A stretch of DNA of 64,000 nt from Micropterus salmoides (lineage: Eukaryota > Chordata > Actinopteri > Centrarchiformes > Centrarchidae). This document shows, in pieces, positions 61,831 to 64,000 of this stretch. The notes below the pieces were generated by a model. That model was not told the origin of the DNA. It saw only the letters and a list, made by a program, of their open reading frames with translations, and searched no databases. The first letter of the stretch is position 1, and every line of letters begins with the position of its first letter. The stretch lies in the NCBI RefSeq assembly GCF_014851395.1, contig NW_024043372.1:12018469-12082468 (forward strand), given 5' to 3'. A program made the translations under genes and the position numbers.

Positions 61831-64000
61831 TTAACGTATATCTGGTATTAGCACTGCTAAAAATGCAAGTTAAACTGTCACTGCCACAGGTTGACGACAA
61901 GAAAACACACAGGCTTCTCCTGCTATATTGACAGTGTCCTTGAGAGTGAGATAAGCATTTTCTAAATATTTTCTTTGTTTATTGTTCAAATGAATCATAT
62001 TCATTCAGCTTTTATGCCAATCGATGTTTTTTCCTCTGGTCACGAGCATCCACACAGCTCAGTTTGTAAAGTAATGGTGTTACTGACATCCATTTCTTAT
62101 GCTCCCCCCTCTCTCCACACTTACCTGTTTCACATGCAAAACTACATCTCGCACAAATGCATGCAAACACTGTTTCTGCTAGAGAGAAATGAATTCTCAA
62201 GTTATATCTAAAAACATGTGTGACACAAGTGGGCTGTGTTGTTCTTCGCTTGCAGGAGGGTCCGTCTAATCCTAAGCTTGTTGTCAAATCATGTCTTCAT
62301 AAAAGTGAAGTTATGTTTTTTGTGGAGCCAGACGTATTCAATTATTGAGAGCGGGAGAAAACAGTAAGAAAGGGAACGTATTAGCCACTGAAATGAGGTG
62401 GAAGCCGACCAAGGCAGTCAGAAACACTAGACAAAAGCCTGGTGCCTAATCTGCACCACCACTTACATCTGCCTCACACCTAACAACACAGTCTGTGTTT
62501 CTCTTTAAAATGTCACACCAAGGCACTGTAAATACAACATAACACTGTAAAGTATCTAGCAACATGGGCTGGGAAACGCGTTAAGTGGAAAATGCAGCAC
62601 CAAGACCTGAAACAGGCTCCACAAAGGACCACATTAAATACTGTTTACTGCGTAACAAATTCTGTGCATTATTTCAACTACTGAGCTCATCAGGCATTCC
62701 TTTTGAAGTTTAATGAGTCTATGATGGGAAAAAAGGGCTGAATCATCCTTAACCCAAGATGGCTGACAAGTGATGTAGTCTGAAGCTTTGCCATTAATCC
62801 TGCCAGCCGCCAGGGAATGATGAGAGAAATATGGGCTATCGCAGTCATCTTCCTCATTGGCGGCAGATAGGAGTCAAACTACAAAGTGCTCGTTAATGCA
62901 GGCCATCGCAGGGCAGAGTACGGGAATCAGGAAGATCTTTGGCTCATAGTGTCTCTGTTTCTCTCGCTCTGTGAGGCGTTTAAGTGACTGACAGACTGAC
63001 AGTGGAGGATCATATTATTAATTCAACAACACACACACACAACCAGGCAAAGATAAGCTTGAAATAGAAACGTAATTGTTGCTGTGGTGATGAGATGTGC
63101 TAGCCTCGTTGTTTTCAGACAGCAGCTGCCTCACCAGATTTTGCAGAGGAAGAAAGCGAACGAGAGCAAGACGGTGTGTGTGTGCGTGCCAGAGCAGAGA
63201 GAGTGAGAATTTGTGTGTCACTCAGCACTCTCTCCTCCTCCATTATGTAGATCAGCTATCATTAAAAGTAACTTCCCAAGGTCTGGACTGAAGGACAAGT
63301 CAATCCACTTGTGTTTGTCGTCATGCAAAGACTCAGTGGTGAACAAAAGGTGCAGCTCACCGCGTAATTCTACTCTCCAGGCTAAAAGTCTCCTTCCACT
63401 TTCTCTTTTATCATCGTGAAATGCCAGTCCATCGCCTCCAATACCATTCATTTTATTGTTGAGTGAGCAAAGAGCATCCTGGGGGCAACAGGACATCTTC
63501 TGAAAGTGCATTGTGCTAAGAGAGCAAGACACACATATTCGTTTCACTTCTTACACACACATACGCACAAATCAAACCCAACTACAGCAACCAGTTATTC
63601 AACAGTCAGCAGTGATTATATCCATCAGCTACAGCACATCCTCAGGTATGTGTGACATCGCTGTAGAAATGTGACAGTTTAATTCAAAAGAATGCCAAAG
63701 TTAAAGGTTTAGAGTAATTAAGTGTTTTTTGCCGCATTCGAAGATGTCATTAATTGATTGAAATGATGAAATGATTATATTATATGATCCATTTACTATT
63801 TGGGTAAATCAACTAAATAACCAGACATACAGTATCTTGCTATATTGATATGAATTGTAGGGTGTACTCATTCTTCCTTTATGCAATTAACCGATATCAT
63901 TCTGCCTAAAAGATAAGGCCAAACTAAAATTTTGATTTTTGAAAGTGGAGTAAGAAAACAATGTGCTGGCATACTTCAGCAAACAGGCAGTAAAAAAGTG

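Larger units (their letters stand above)
53785..64000 (-). other. magi3: magi3 intron 1 (incomplete, runs out of the window)
   Basis: More than 10.2 kb without a supported exon. I looked on the minus strand for the MAGI start exon (an N-terminal KKKHW-like start followed by the first part of PDZ0) and did not find it. Contents: a short foldback relic at 58475-58625, a retroposon-like tail near 56667-56730, a repeat at 61430-61830, a GA/CA microsatellite near 60380, and otherwise AT-rich unique-looking DNA. Confidence 0.75.

Overview
This window is vertebrate nuclear DNA, most likely from a percomorph teleost. The evidence is a large intron-rich gene with GT-AG splicing, many CA/GT microsatellites, and interspersed repeats typical of fish: tRNA-headed SINEs, hAT and Tc1-like transposon remnants, a LINE 3-prime tail and foldback elements. 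No bacterial-style operons or CRISPR arrays are present.

The dominant gene is magi3, on the minus strand, encoding the scaffold protein MAGI-3 (membrane-associated guanylate kinase, WW and PDZ domain containing 3). I could place 20 consecutive coding exons between 53784 and 14024. All splice phases agree, and together they give one open frame of 1,379 whole codons plus stop. Residue numbers in the entries count from the first whole codon in the window. The order is: end of PDZ0 and guanylate-kinase-like domain (exons 2-4), WW1 and WW2 (exons 5-8), PDZ1 and PDZ2 (exons 9-11), PDZ3 (13-14), PDZ4 (15-16), PDZ5 (19-20), and a long basic, probably disordered C-terminal tail (exon 21). Exon 1, with the start codon and most of PDZ0, was not found and must lie beyond 64000, so intron 1 exceeds 10.2 kb. 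A 3-prime UTR of about 2.3 kb follows the stop, ending near two AATAAA signals at about 11750-11800.

Downstream of magi3, also on the minus strand, about 6.6-8.2 kb holds a decayed gene with complement-control (sushi/CCP/SCR) modules. One SCR exon and half of a second are intact. Another SCR carries two in-frame TAA codons and has lost its 5-prime splice site. A LINE tail with a 10-bp target-site duplication sits just behind one of its splice donors.

The first 6.5 kb is almost entirely transposon-derived: hAT-like elements, a SINE, tRNA-like sequences, a Tc1-like transposase remnant, and a 763-bp hAT element with a perfect 8-bp target-site duplication. The large magi3 introns hold more of the same. 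The most structured locus is a nested pair at 45.4-47.5 kb: a 1,066-bp hAT element (8-bp duplication) carrying a 13-copy, 25-bp minisatellite, inserted in a 2.1-kb terminal-inverted-repeat element. Other intronic sequence shows microsatellites, foldback repeats and no further coding exons I can support. I found no evidence of a novel multi-gene system; the notable points are the decayed SCR gene, the nested transposons and repeat tracts lying beside magi3 splice sites.
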